From positions 1 to 36,777 of the IMG/VR virus record IMGVR_UViG_3300032246_000693: a stretch of DNA of 36,777 nt, one strand, 5' to 3'. A program made the translations under genes and the position numbers. The stretch is from a virus. The notes under the pieces are model-generated. The model searched no databases, was not told where the DNA came from, and saw only the letters and a list, made by a program, of their open reading frames with translations. Of the stretch, positions 1-7,126 are shown in pieces. Positions within the stretch are counted from its first letter, which is position 1. Each line of letters begins with the position of its first letter.

Positions 1-204
1 GAGCAAGTTCAGTCGTGGACTTTATCAACACAAGGTATCCAAGCATTAACATCTGCTGACCTTTCAAGATGGACAGTTCCATCACCAGGCACTATTGGTG
101 GAGCAAAGGTAACTGTTGGTTCTGTGGGTATAAATGAGAACTCTGGACAGTATACGTATCCATATGGTAAGGCACTTAGTGGTGGTGGAGGCATTCTCAA
201 ATAA
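1..204 (+). CDS. C-terminal fragment of an unidentified protein (5' end outside window)
   Basis: An open frame runs from base 1 to a TAA at 202-204 and encodes the last 67 residues of a protein, ending in a Gly-rich tail (SGGGGILK). The fragment has many Ser, Thr and Gly residues and no motif I recognise. Its stop codon overlaps the ATG of the gp33 gene (TAATG), the same tight coupling seen between other genes of this genome, so it is very likely a real gene in the same operon. A structural protein is possible from the composition, but that is a guess. Confidence 0.6.
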   Translation, partial: EQVQSWTLSTQGIQALTSADLSRWTVPSPGTIGGAKVTVGSVGINENSGQYTYPYGKALSGGGGILK

Positions 205-428
205 TGCCCACTAAAGATGAGATGATGAAGTTCGCATTGGCAATCGAAGGTATGGTTGCCAATACGGACTACACCTATTTGGAAGCTATCTGTGAATACT
301 GCAAAGAAACAGGACTTGAGATCGAGGTTGCTGCAACACTGGTCAATCCAAATCTCAAGTCTAAGATGCAGGAACAAGCAGAGAAGTATAACTTAATCAA
401 AGGCAAAAGTAATAGATTACCCATATGA
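204..428 (+). CDS. 33: gp33-like late transcription coactivator
   Basis: This 74-residue protein resembles the short gp33 of marine T4-like phages: an N-terminal MPTKDEM start, a helical body containing the EAICEYCKETG segment, and an LKSK...NRLPI tail. In T4, gp33 bridges host RNA polymerase and the sliding clamp gp45, and together with sigma gp55 it allows clamp-activated transcription from TATAAATA late promoters. T4 gp33 is 112 residues, so this is a compact version. It overlaps the preceding stop by one base and the gp59 start by four (ATGA). The order gp33-gp59-(extra gene)-gp32 matches the T4 order 33-59-32, which supports the call. Assigned by similarity recalled from the family and by synteny. 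Confidence 0.8.
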   Translation: MPTKDEMMKFALAIEGMVANTDYTYLEAICEYCKETGLEIEVAATLVNPNLKSKMQEQAEKYNLIKGKSNRLPI

Positions 429-1036
429 CAGGATATGAAGCTTTTTGTTTATACTCCTCACTCAAACTCCACTTCACACAAGAATCATACGATTACTTTA
501 AGTATTATGGTAAATCGAAAACCAGTGTAGAGGCATTTGAGAATAGAAAGGATAAGTGGCACTTTTATAAACTCAGTCGGAGATTTTCAAATGCTGAACA
601 AGGTAGAGATTTTATTATTGCTAATCTTTTGCGTGATTCTGATGTGTGGATTGGATATTTACTAACGAATGATGCAGATGTAGTATATCGTGATAGACAG
701 AAGGTAATACAGTCGTTGACTTATACTTTTACCAATGATATTGCACCAATAATGAATCATAAGAACCCTGATGAGTTATTGAAGGTACCATCCAATGGAT
801 ATCCAGTATTATTGTCTATGATATTGTATGGTGACATTTCATTGGAAACTGGATGTATACTTAATGCTATATTGAACTTCTTGCCGATGTGGGATAGAAA
901 GGTAGTGGATACGATCCATTATCCAAATCTCAGTTTGAGGATGAAGAAGTATACACCATTCATTCCTTTTGAAGTGACAAAATACAAACTATTACTGAAG
1001 AAAGAACTACATGAAAATACAGAAACTATACCTTGA
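425..1036 (+). CDS. 59: gp59-like loader of the gp41 replicative helicase
   Basis: A 203-residue protein, close to the 217 residues of T4 gp59. The N-terminal part has the family's pattern: MTGYEAFCLYSSLKLHF, then YDYFKYYGK at about residues 22-30, then RKDKWHFYKLSRRF at about 41-54. In T4, gp59 binds forked DNA and gp32 and loads the gp41 helicase for origin- and recombination-dependent replication. It starts at an ATGA overlap with gp33 and its end overlaps the next gene by 26 bases, so translation is coupled. Its partner gp32 is encoded two genes downstream, as expected for T4-like replication clusters. Confidence 0.85.
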   Translation: MTGYEAFCLYSSLKLHFTQESYDYFKYYGKSKTSVEAFENRKDKWHFYKLSRRFSNAEQGRDFIIANLLRDSDVWIGYLLTNDADVVYRDRQKVIQSLTYTFTNDIAPIMNHKNPDELLKVPSNGYPVLLSMILYGDISLETGCILNAILNFLPMWDRKVVDTIHYPNLSLRMKKYTPFIPFEVTKYKLLLKKELHENTETIP

Positions 1037-1574
1037 TATGGATGGTGTTCTGTCCGATTTCGGTAAGAGGTATAAAGAACTATACAGGATACAACCAAAG
1101 TCAAGTCGTGAACGTGGTGAGAAACAGGATGACAACTGGAATTGGTTTGTTGAAGGTAAGAACTTTGAAAGTCTTGACAGATATGCTGGTTGTATTGAGT
1201 TGCTTGAGTTTATAAGCACCCTAAATATACCAGTGGAGATACTCTCATCATCTGGTGGGTTTATTCACCACGAAGAGGTAAAGAAGCAAAAGAAGTTATG
1301 GTTGAAGAGGAATGACATTCACTACACTGCGAATATCGTTCCTGGTAGACATCTTAAAAAAGATTATGCTAAACCCAATGTTATTTTGATTGATGACACA
1401 CAAGATGTTATCGATGATTTCAATATGGCAGGTGGTATAGGTATTCTTCATAAGGATATACAGCAAACTATAAAGATTCTTCAAGAGGTGCTTGACACCG
1501 AAGAGGAAGTATTATATAATGATAAAGTGGATAAGACGCAATACATTCACGTAAACACTAACTATACGAGGTAA
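1011..1574 (+). CDS. HAD-superfamily 5'(3')-deoxyribonucleotidase-like protein
   Basis: A 187-residue protein beginning MKIQKLYLDMDGVLSDF. The D9-M-D11-G-V motif I is the HAD nucleophile/acid pair. A motif II candidate is ILSSSGG at about residues 77-83, and a motif III candidate is NVILIDD with D128-D129. This spacing, and a cap region rich in Trp and Lys at 30-60, fit the NT5C type 5'-deoxyribonucleotidases, which remove phosphate from deoxynucleoside monophosphates in the cytoplasm. The start ATG lies within the 3' end of gp59, only eight residues before the catalytic Asp, as is usual for this family. The last about 30 residues (from 158) are acidic and then basic and look family-unspecific. 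It is inserted between gp59 and gp32, where T4 has no gene. Substrate is inferred from family only. Confidence 0.8.
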   Translation: MKIQKLYLDMDGVLSDFGKRYKELYRIQPKSSRERGEKQDDNWNWFVEGKNFESLDRYAGCIELLEFISTLNIPVEILSSSGGFIHHEEVKKQKKLWLKRNDIHYTANIVPGRHLKKDYAKPNVILIDDTQDVIDDFNMAGGIGILHKDIQQTIKILQEVLDTEEEVLYNDKVDKTQYIHVNTNYTR

Positions 1575-1578
1575 ATAA

Positions 1579-2457
1579 ATGAGCGATTTTTCAAAACTTA
1601 AACGTAACAGCAATTCATTCGAGAAACTTACCAAAGCAATCGAATCGACATCAACAAATGCAGAAGCAGGTTCAAAAGATGATGACCGTTTCTGGCAACC
1701 CGAAGTAGACAAAGCAGGTAATGGTATGGCAGTGATTCGTTTTCTGCCAGCACCCGCAGTAGATGGTGATGAAGCATTACCGTGGGTTCGTTATTGGAAT
1801 CATGGTTTCCAAGGTCCTGGTGGTTGGTACATCGAGAACTCGTTGACCACTCTCAATCAAAAAGACCCTGTATCGGAGTATAACTCTGTACTGTGGAATT
1901 CGGGTATTGAAGCAAACAAAGAAATCGCACGTAAGCAGAAACGCCGTTTGACATACATCGCAAACATTCTGATTGTATCTGATCCAAAGCATCCAGAGAA
2001 CGAAGGTCAAATCAAACTGTATAAGTTTGGTAAGAAAATCTTTGACAAAATCTCTGAAGCAATGAATCCAGAGTTTGCTGATGAGACACCACTTAATCCA
2101 TTTGACTTTTGGGCAGGTGCCAACTTCAAGATCAAGATTCGTCAAGTCGAAGGTTATCGCAACTACGACAAGTCTGAGTTTGATAAACCATCTGAGTTAC
2201 TTGATGGTGATGACAAGAAGTTGGAAGCACTGTGGAAGAAAGAATACTCACTCAAAGAGTTTGTTGACCCAAGTCAGTTCAAGTCTTACGATGCATTGAA
2301 AGCAAAGTTGGATAAGGTTCTTGGTCTGGATGGTGTTGCACCAGTAACGACTAAGGCAGAAGATACTTTTGTTGCACCGAAGGCATCTGCTGCTGCACCA
2401 AACTTAGATGAAGATGAGGACTTGGAATACTTCAGGTCACTAGCAGAAAACGACTGA
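1579..2457 (+). CDS. 32: gp32-like single-stranded DNA-binding protein
   Basis: A 292-residue protein (T4: 301). The basic N-terminus (KLKRNS, residues 7-12) matches the cooperativity motif region. The core keeps family landmarks: GPGGWYIENS (79-88), YIANILIVSDP (126-136), PENEGQIKLYKFGKKIFDK (139-157) and a FWAGANFKIK strand. The C-terminus is an acidic tail (NLDEDEDLEYFRSLAEND) of the kind that in T4 contacts replication partners. It coats ssDNA during replication and repair. Unlike T4 gp32 there is no cysteine in the whole protein, so the T4 zinc site (His64, Cys77, Cys87, Cys90) cannot form. A good Shine-Dalgarno, GAGG, lies 8 bases before the ATG. The gene is followed by a strong terminator. 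Confidence 0.95.
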   Translation: MSDFSKLKRNSNSFEKLTKAIESTSTNAEAGSKDDDRFWQPEVDKAGNGMAVIRFLPAPAVDGDEALPWVRYWNHGFQGPGGWYIENSLTTLNQKDPVSEYNSVLWNSGIEANKEIARKQKRRLTYIANILIVSDPKHPENEGQIKLYKFGKKIFDKISEAMNPEFADETPLNPFDFWAGANFKIKIRQVEGYRNYDKSEFDKPSELLDGDDKKLEALWKKEYSLKEFVDPSQFKSYDALKAKLDKVLGLDGVAPVTTKAEDTFVAPKASAAAPNLDEDEDLEYFRSLAEND

Positions 2458-2485
2458 GTAAATTAACTCAGTAGTATACAAAAAG

Positions 2486-2509
2486 AACCCCACCTAGTGT
2501 GGGGTTTTT
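2486..2509. terminator. Bidirectional intrinsic terminator between gp32 and the leftward tail unit
   Basis: An 8-bp perfect stem, AACCCCAC (2486-2493) pairing with GTGGGGTT (2499-2506), closes a 5-base loop. A T-run follows on the plus strand (2505-2509). An A-run at 2481-2484 gives a T-run on the minus strand. It lies exactly between two convergent genes and can stop both transcripts. Confidence 0.92.
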
Positions 2510-2510
2510 C

Positions 2511-4481
2511 TTATGCCATTTTTCCCATATACCATTCTAGTGCATTATTATAAACATCAGCAGTTGCTAACATTGGAGCTCCTGAACCACCAGTAGAAGT
2601 GTTGATTGTTTTATTATCAATCACTGAAATAGGTGTATTCTTTTCATCTTTTAATAATCCTTCATTTGCTTTTCTATTTAATTCTTGAACTTCTTTTAAT
2701 TTTCTTTTGCTAGAATCTTCTATGTTTAATACTGGTGCTGCTGCATCCATAACTGTTTTAGCAACTGATGCTTTATCTTTACTTAATGGAGCATTTCCTG
2801 CTGCGGTTGCCTTAGATACATCACTTTGACTAGGAACTTTATTTTCATTTAAAGCATATCTACTTGGTGATAAATCATAAGCTTTTTTTGCATGTTCTGC
2901 ATATTTTGCCGCAGCATCCTTATTTGCAAATTGAAGATGTATATGTGGAGCAGTTGCTTTTCCATCCCCCATCTTTTCATATTGGACTAGATATTCATTC
3001 GGTTTTAATCCAGCACTTGTTAATTCTGCCGTTATATTGGCAACAGTATTATTAATTTCTTCTTTACTTGCATTTTTGTTTAATCCAAAGTCTGCTGCCA
3101 ATCCCATAGTGTGTAAACTACCTTGTGCTTCTTTGTGGTGAAACTTATCATTCAATCCTGTTACAGCATTGATAGTAGAACCACCTATACCTTTATTAAT
3201 AATTGCTTGAACTGCAAGGTCAACTCCTTCACGATGTTTGAATGCTGAAACATCTCCAGATGCTGATCTAAGTGGGACAATATTTCCCAAATCTTTAGTG
3301 AAAGGTTCTGCTTTAGTTGGAGTTAATGGTATAGTCATACCATTTGCCGATGCTGGAGGTGATACTGAACCAGTTATCGAAGGATTTTGGGGTCTTTCAA
3401 ATCCCATCGCATCCAGTGCTCGATTTACCAGTGCTCGATTTGCTTGATTTAATAAAAATCCAGCTTTATTTTCTTTCCCACCACCTTCTTTTTTTTCTTT
3501 CGCTAATTTACTTTGGAAAAAATCATCTGGTGCAGGTGCATCTTGTTTGAATGCTAAAGGTGTTGAGGAAGATTTATCAGTTGAAGATACTGGTTCTATC
3601 TTTTCAGTGATTACTCCACCCTTATCTTTTATTTCTTTTTCTATCCGTTCTCTTTGTTTTGGGTCAGTAACAGCATTTGGACCGTATTTTCTATACATCT
3701 CATTTGCATATTCGTCTTTTTGCTTTTGAATCGCTTCAAGACTTTCTGCACTTGGTTTGGGTATTAAGTTAGCGAGATACACTAGACCAGCAGCGAGTGC
3801 CACAAAACCTGCTGCCAATGCTGCTTCTGGTCCAAGAAGTAATCCTAGAAAACCAAGTCCCTTTCCTACGTTCGATACAATAGATAAAAATGAATCTACA
3901 GCACCTTTAATCATAGAAATAATTGGACCGATGAAATCTTGTATGGTTTCAAGTAACGTGGCAAAGAATCCCTTCTTTTCTTTTTCTTCTATCTTTTTTT
4001 CTTTGGTTGGTTTTTTTTCTTTTGTTTGATTTTGATATTGAGATTCTCTTTTTTTGGCATTCTGAAAGAACATATCATTATCATATGTTGGTTTTACACC
4101 CAATGATTTAAGTAATTTTTGTATGTTCTGTCTGGTGATATTAGTATCACGAGCCATCTGTGGTAAGACAATTGAATTCTTCGCCACTATTTTGAATTGC
4201 GATTTTAATAAATTTAAACTTCTATCCACACTGTTTAGTATATTTTCAGCATTTTCACTAAACCCTTTTGATTCATCATTTTTTAATTTTTCAGCACCAG
4301 TTTTAGCTTTATATCCACCAAGAGATGGGAACAGAGCGGTCAAAGCACTATTCTTTTTGAATAGATAATTTCGGGGGTCAATTCTTTCCTTAGCTCGTTC
4401 ACTAAAAGCAGTTTTTAATGAACTCCCAACTCCCTTACCTTGTTTTCTTTGTTCTCTGACTATATCTGTAAAAGTTGCCAT
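2511..4481 (-). CDS. Tape-measure / baseplate hub protein (gp29-like) with M15-type peptidase domain
   Basis: A 656-residue protein encoded immediately downstream of gp26 and its extension, the position of the tape measure in many tailed phages and of hub genes in T4 (26-51-27-28-29). Residues 1-60 are basic and contain KERIDPRNYLFKK. Residues 143-170 are Lys/Glu-rich. A long hydrophobic stretch at about 171-240 contains the Ala/Gly/Leu-rich FLGLLLGPEAALAAGFVALA, typical of tape-measure membrane segments. Residues about 380-535 carry a metallopeptidase-like pattern: SLHTMGLAADF with H457 and D464, and APHIHL with H513 and H515, matching the zinc ligands of M15 DD/LD-carboxypeptidase folds. 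The T4 gp29 is 590 residues and has no such domain as far as I know. It probably sets tail length and may open peptidoglycan during infection. The gp29 equivalence is by position and features, not sequence identity. Confidence 0.7.
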   Translation of the reverse strand: MATFTDIVREQRKQGKGVGSSLKTAFSERAKERIDPRNYLFKKNSALTALFPSLGGYKAKTGAEKLKNDESKGFSENAENILNSVDRSLNLLKSQFKIVAKNSIVLPQMARDTNITRQNIQKLLKSLGVKPTYDNDMFFQNAKKRESQYQNQTKEKKPTKEKKIEEKEKKGFFATLLETIQDFIGPIISMIKGAVDSFLSIVSNVGKGLGFLGLLLGPEAALAAGFVALAAGLVYLANLIPKPSAESLEAIQKQKDEYANEMYRKYGPNAVTDPKQRERIEKEIKDKGGVITEKIEPVSSTDKSSSTPLAFKQDAPAPDDFFQSKLAKEKKEGGGKENKAGFLLNQANRALVNRALDAMGFERPQNPSITGSVSPPASANGMTIPLTPTKAEPFTKDLGNIVPLRSASGDVSAFKHREGVDLAVQAIINKGIGGSTINAVTGLNDKFHHKEAQGSLHTMGLAADFGLNKNASKEEINNTVANITAELTSAGLKPNEYLVQYEKMGDGKATAPHIHLQFANKDAAAKYAEHAKKAYDLSPSRYALNENKVPSQSDVSKATAAGNAPLSKDKASVAKTVMDAAAPVLNIEDSSKRKLKEVQELNRKANEGLLKDEKNTPISVIDNKTINTSTGGSGAPMLATADVYNNALEWYMGKMA

Positions 4482-4484
4482 ATG

Positions 4485-4681
4485 TTATCTTTGTTGTTGT
4501 TTTAATTTAATTTTCTCGTTTTCTTCTTCAATATATTTTATTAGCATATTAACATAAATTGATTTTTCCCACGGCATCATACTTTCCAAATCACTTAAAC
4601 TATATTTGTGGTGTTGCATTAGTGCAAAGTTAGTTTCATAGTAATTATATAAAGTATCGTGTCGTAGGATTATTCGAAAAA
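4485..4681 (-). CDS. gp26 -1 frameshift extension (small gp51/gpT-like ORF)
   Basis: In the -1 frame relative to gp26 an open frame runs from the end of gp26 to TAA at 4485-4487. Entered by frameshifting after gp26 residue 241 it adds 64 residues (FRIILRHDTL... to KIKLKQQQR), giving a fusion of about 305 residues. The first ATG inside it, at 4617-4619, would give only 44 residues and splits a segment (YETNFALMQHHKYSLSDLE) that looks like one continuous helical domain. The C-terminal half is charged and likely coiled coil. Its stop is three bases from the tape-measure start. The arrangement equals the G/GT tail-assembly chaperone pair upstream of tape-measure genes. The protein-coding pattern is convincing; frameshift versus internal start is undecided. 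Confidence 0.72.
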
Positions 4682-5401
4682 ATTTTGGATTCCCTCCAAA
4701 ACAATTTTTTCTTTATATCCACATTTTCCACAATTAAAATCTATTTCTTTTGTAATTTTTGGAATAGTTTCAAAAAATTCTTCCAACTTTTTAAATTGTT
4801 TGCGATTCATATTTTCAATAAATTCGGTCAATTCATTTTCAGTTACATCTTTAGCATAAAATATTTCATCTGTATTGTAAATGTAATCAATGCAACTCAA
4901 TACAGTTTTCATTAGTATTTCGGTATCGGATAATCCTTTTAATTTTTCAATCAATTTAAAAGTGGGATATTTCATAACAACTCCCATCGTATCAGATAAT
5001 TCAATCTTGTTAGTGTGGTTTTTCGAAATTTCTGGTTTCACATCCAATAGATTAAACGAAACATCTACTAAGTTTCCACAAGTTTTTTCTTCTTCACCCA
5101 CATGAATTTTATTATTACATTTGTACTTTAATTCTGCCATTTCACCAATTGATCTAGCTCGTAAATTATAAAATAAAAATTCCAAATCAGACATTGGTAA
5201 ATTATCAATAACAATATCTTCCGTCAAACAACAGTTATTAACAATTTGTTTAATAGCATTTAAAGTTGAATCTTGGTCATCTGCTTCTACTGCCATTAAA
5301 AATAGTTTTTCTTCTTTAACCAAAAATGGTCTATATTGGATTTTCTTTTTCGATAGAGGTAAAATCAAATCATATATTGGTACATCAAGTTTTGGTAACA
5401 T
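4670..5401 (-). CDS. 26: gp26-like baseplate hub assembly protein
   Basis: A 243-residue protein with the pattern of the T4 baseplate protein family (gp26; T4 gp26 is 208 residues): an N-terminal LPKLDVPIYDLILPLSKKKI, then YRPFLVKEEKLFLMA (23-37). Two cysteine pairs, C95/C108 in KYKC...KTCGN and C224/C227 in FNCGKCGY, look like a zinc ribbon in two halves. In T4, gp26 is needed to build the central hub. The start ATG at 5401 has a GGAG about 7 bases upstream. The gene lies between the tube-family gene and the tape measure. Its last codons contain a slippery heptamer that could shift ribosomes into the downstream small ORF. Confidence 0.85.
   Translation of the reverse strand: MLPKLDVPIYDLILPLSKKKIQYRPFLVKEEKLFLMAVEADDQDSTLNAIKQIVNNCCLTEDIVIDNLPMSDLEFLFYNLRARSIGEMAELKYKCNNKIHVGEEEKTCGNLVDVSFNLLDVKPEISKNHTNKIELSDTMGVVMKYPTFKLIEKLKGLSDTEILMKTVLSCIDYIYNTDEIFYAKDVTENELTEFIENMNRKQFKKLEEFFETIPKITKEIDFNCGKCGYKEKIVLEGIQNFFE
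4679..4685 (-). promoter_or_regulatory. Candidate -1 ribosomal frameshift site A AAT TTT
   Basis: Read on the minus strand in the gp26 frame the codons are CAA AAT TTT TTC GAA TAA. A AAT TTT is a perfect X XXY YYZ slippery heptamer (same class as A AAU UUA of Rous sarcoma virus), placed four codons before the gp26 stop. A one-base backward slip enters the 64-codon extension ORF. I could not identify a clear downstream pseudoknot or an upstream internal Shine-Dalgarno by eye. Confidence 0.65.
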
Positions 5402-5421
5402 AGTATAACTCCATTAGTTTT

Positions 5422-6057
5422 TTAAATTGTTTGTGTAAAACTTCGATAGGAAAATTGGACAGATAATCTTTGGATACCATCATCACCCCAATTTAATGGT
5501 TGGGGTGCATAACTTACTGGAAAACAATTTCTTAATATTACTCTATTAACCATTTTTTCTTCTATTGCACCACCGAACTCAAAATTATAACCCTCAGATT
5601 TGACTCCAAGTGGTCGAGTGGTTTGTTCTGTTGGCATCGTTTTTCCATCCCACGTTTCATTGAATTGTGTTATGATTATATCGGTCAAATATGCTCCCGC
5701 AGAACCATCAATTCCTCCAGGAAATTTTAAATTATTTGTGTCATCTGGAGTAATATATTCTATCCAATCATCAAAGATTTTTCTTTCATGACCTTTAATG
5801 GTACATAATAAATTCAAAGTTATTTCGTTAGCATATTGTTTGTGAATTGCCATCTTATATGCTGGACCATAAACTTTAACATCCTGTGTCGCTAAAACTT
5901 TACCTGGCAAATCTACAGTTTCACATTGTAATTGTAATGAACGTATATCCACACCAAGTCCATTCGGTACTCTTATATCAACTATAAATCTATTCGATTT
6001 TGCAAAACCTAATTTTTTATCGGCATTATGCCAAAAATTTGATGGTGAAAATGCCAT
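5422..6057 (-). CDS. Tail tube family protein (gp54/gp19-like)
   Basis: A 211-residue protein with the signature of the T4 tail-tube family: SNFWHNADKKLGFAKSNRF near the N-terminus, then LQCETVDLPGKVLATQDVKVYGP (about residues 43-65) and KHERKIFDDWIEYI-like text (KGHERKIFDDWIEY at about 108-121), followed by YLTDIIITQF. T4 gp19, the major tube protein, is 163 residues. The initiator gp54, at 320, shares the fold. Because it sits among hub and baseplate genes and not beside a sheath gene, I favour the baseplate tube-initiator role (gp54), which polymerises the first tube ring on gp48. It could be the major tube protein gp19. It overlaps the preceding gene by one base (TAATG). Confidence 0.72.
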   Translation of the reverse strand: MAFSPSNFWHNADKKLGFAKSNRFIVDIRVPNGLGVDIRSLQLQCETVDLPGKVLATQDVKVYGPAYKMAIHKQYANEITLNLLCTIKGHERKIFDDWIEYITPDDTNNLKFPGGIDGSAGAYLTDIIITQFNETWDGKTMPTEQTTRPLGVKSEGYNFEFGGAIEEKMVNRVILRNCFPVSYAPQPLNWGDDGIQRLSVQFSYRSFTQTI

Positions 6058-6638
6058 TAAAATTTGTCCTCTGAGTCTGCGAATACTTTACTTGTTGTTG
6101 CTCCCACAAAGGATTCCATAGGCAGCAATACTGCTATGTCCCATTCATCTGCTGTTATTTCCAAGAAACGAGATTGCACATGACTGAACAAATATCGTTT
6201 AATACACGGTGTTGCTTCAAATGCTTTTGATGCTGCTGCGAGATATCCATAACTGATTCGCAGTTTGGTACTCTCATTATAATTTTTGTTGGATGCAATC
6301 TCACTAAGTTTGTCCAATAGATTAATCCGATGCCTTGGGTGTATGTAATGTAAGTTCAACCCTAAGAATCCATCTTTGTATCGTTCTATTGGAATAACCA
6401 ATGGGAACCTATCGTAGTATGGCATCGAATCTTTCGTTTTCGGATCATAAAAATAGAAATACATCTTTCCAATTATGGACGAATCCTTGAGCCTCTTCCT
6501 ATCAGACATCAATGTTGACTGAGTTGGATTGAGCTCTTTGATTTTGTTTTTCAACCAATCCCTTGACTGAACAGTGCGTGGTTCTATGCCCTGTTTTGCC
6601 AGTGATGATTTGATTCTATCTAAAAGTGTTTTCGCCAT
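6057..6638 (-). CDS. Probable gp2-like DNA end protector protein
   Basis: A 193-residue protein. The most distinctive stretch is MYFYFYDPKTKDSMPYYDRF (residues about 59-78), then PLVIPIERYKDGFLGLNLHY and a PRHR segment, a pattern I associate with the proteins annotated as DNA end protector (gp2) in T4-like phages. In T4, gp2 caps the DNA ends that enter the cell and shields them from RecBCD, and it is encoded beside gp4 as here. It does not show the FGTLFNDI/VPISYGP pattern of tail-completion protein gp3. T4 gp2 is 274 residues, so this would be a short version. Synteny with gp4 is the strongest support. The family name remains uncertain. Confidence 0.5.
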   Translation of the reverse strand: MAKTLLDRIKSSLAKQGIEPRTVQSRDWLKNKIKELNPTQSTLMSDRKRLKDSSIIGKMYFYFYDPKTKDSMPYYDRFPLVIPIERYKDGFLGLNLHYIHPRHRINLLDKLSEIASNKNYNESTKLRISYGYLAAASKAFEATPCIKRYLFSHVQSRFLEITADEWDIAVLLPMESFVGATTSKVFADSEDKF

Positions 6639-6642
6639 AACC

Positions 6643-6650
6643 TATTTATC
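6643..6650 (-). promoter_or_regulatory. GATAAATA late-promoter-like octamer touching the gp2 start
   Basis: Minus-strand GATAAATA follows the gp4 stop directly and ends four bases before the next ATG (6638). It matches seven of eight bases of the T4 late promoter TATAAATA, but transcription from it would begin at or near the start codon. Function uncertain. Confidence 0.3.
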
Positions 6651-7082
6651 TCAAATGCCTAAGTCTTTCTCGGTGAGTATCTTGAACTCCCAACCGTGGT
6701 CTTTACAGAATTCGGTTGCTGCCTTCCACTTACATTCATTGATAACATAGGTAATCGATTCTTGAATGAACCGTTTGGTCTTCTTTTTTTGTGTGGGAGG
6801 TCGTGTTTCTCGATCAGGTTTGACTTCGATTATGTAAGTCATTACCTTTCCATTCTTTAGTTTCATTTGGGAAATAAAATCGGGGAAGTAACGATGCTTC
6901 TTCTTATCCACAGGACTGTAATATGGAATGGGTAATTCCTCCGATGCCCACCAGATAACGGAGGGGTTATCATCCAAATACTTCATAACTCGTAACTCCC
7001 ATGAGGAACGGTAGATGATGTTGGATGGATTGCCTTTATACTTTGATGGGTTTTGTGGGTAAAACTTTCCTTTGTATGACAT
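6651..7082 (-). CDS. 4: gp4-like head completion protein
   Basis: I choose the ATG at 7082, giving 143 residues that begin MSYKGKFYPQNPSKYKG, the conserved family N-terminus; T4 gp4 is 150 residues. An in-frame GTG four codons upstream (7094) is possible but would add only MRVF, and a GAGAG lies 4-8 bases before the ATG. The body has nuclease-like features: SSWELRVMKYLDDNPSVIWW, HRYFPDFISQM and a YIIEVKPD strand, i.e. the D...ExK arrangement of PD-(D/E)XK folds. Gp4 acts late in head maturation, before tail joining. It is the first gene of the leftward unit and is divergent from gp48. Confidence 0.9.
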   Translation of the reverse strand: MSYKGKFYPQNPSKYKGNPSNIIYRSSWELRVMKYLDDNPSVIWWASEELPIPYYSPVDKKKHRYFPDFISQMKLKNGKVMTYIIEVKPDRETRPPTQKKKTKRFIQESITYVINECKWKAATEFCKDHGWEFKILTEKDLGI

Positions 7083-7087
7083 AAATA
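7080..7087 (+). promoter_or_regulatory. T4-type late promoter CATAAATA upstream of gp48
   Basis: CATAAATA, one mismatch from the T4 late consensus TATAAATA, begins 47 bases before the gp48 ATG. It overlaps the divergent gp4 start. The same CATAAATA occurs at 29791. Together with gp33 encoded in this window, late-gene control of the tail operon is likely. A second, weaker TTATAAAC lies at about 7099-7106. Confidence 0.6.
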
Positions 7088-7126
7088 CTCTCACAAGTTA
7101 TAAACTTTCACTTTAAGAAACTATAT

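Noticed and set aside
2864-4368. Several plus-strand open frames opposite the tape-measure gene
   Set aside because: They are short, lack ribosome-binding sites and oppose a long, well-supported minus-strand gene with recognisable motifs.
6057-6638. Identity as tail completion protein gp3
   Set aside because: It lacks the FGTLFNDI and VPISYGPK-type segments I expect in gp3 of T4-like phages, and adjacency to gp4 favours gp2.
7083-7094. GTG at 7094 as the gp4 start
   Set aside because: It adds only four residues before the conserved MSYKGKFYP start, and the GAGAG lies at the proper distance for the ATG at 7082.
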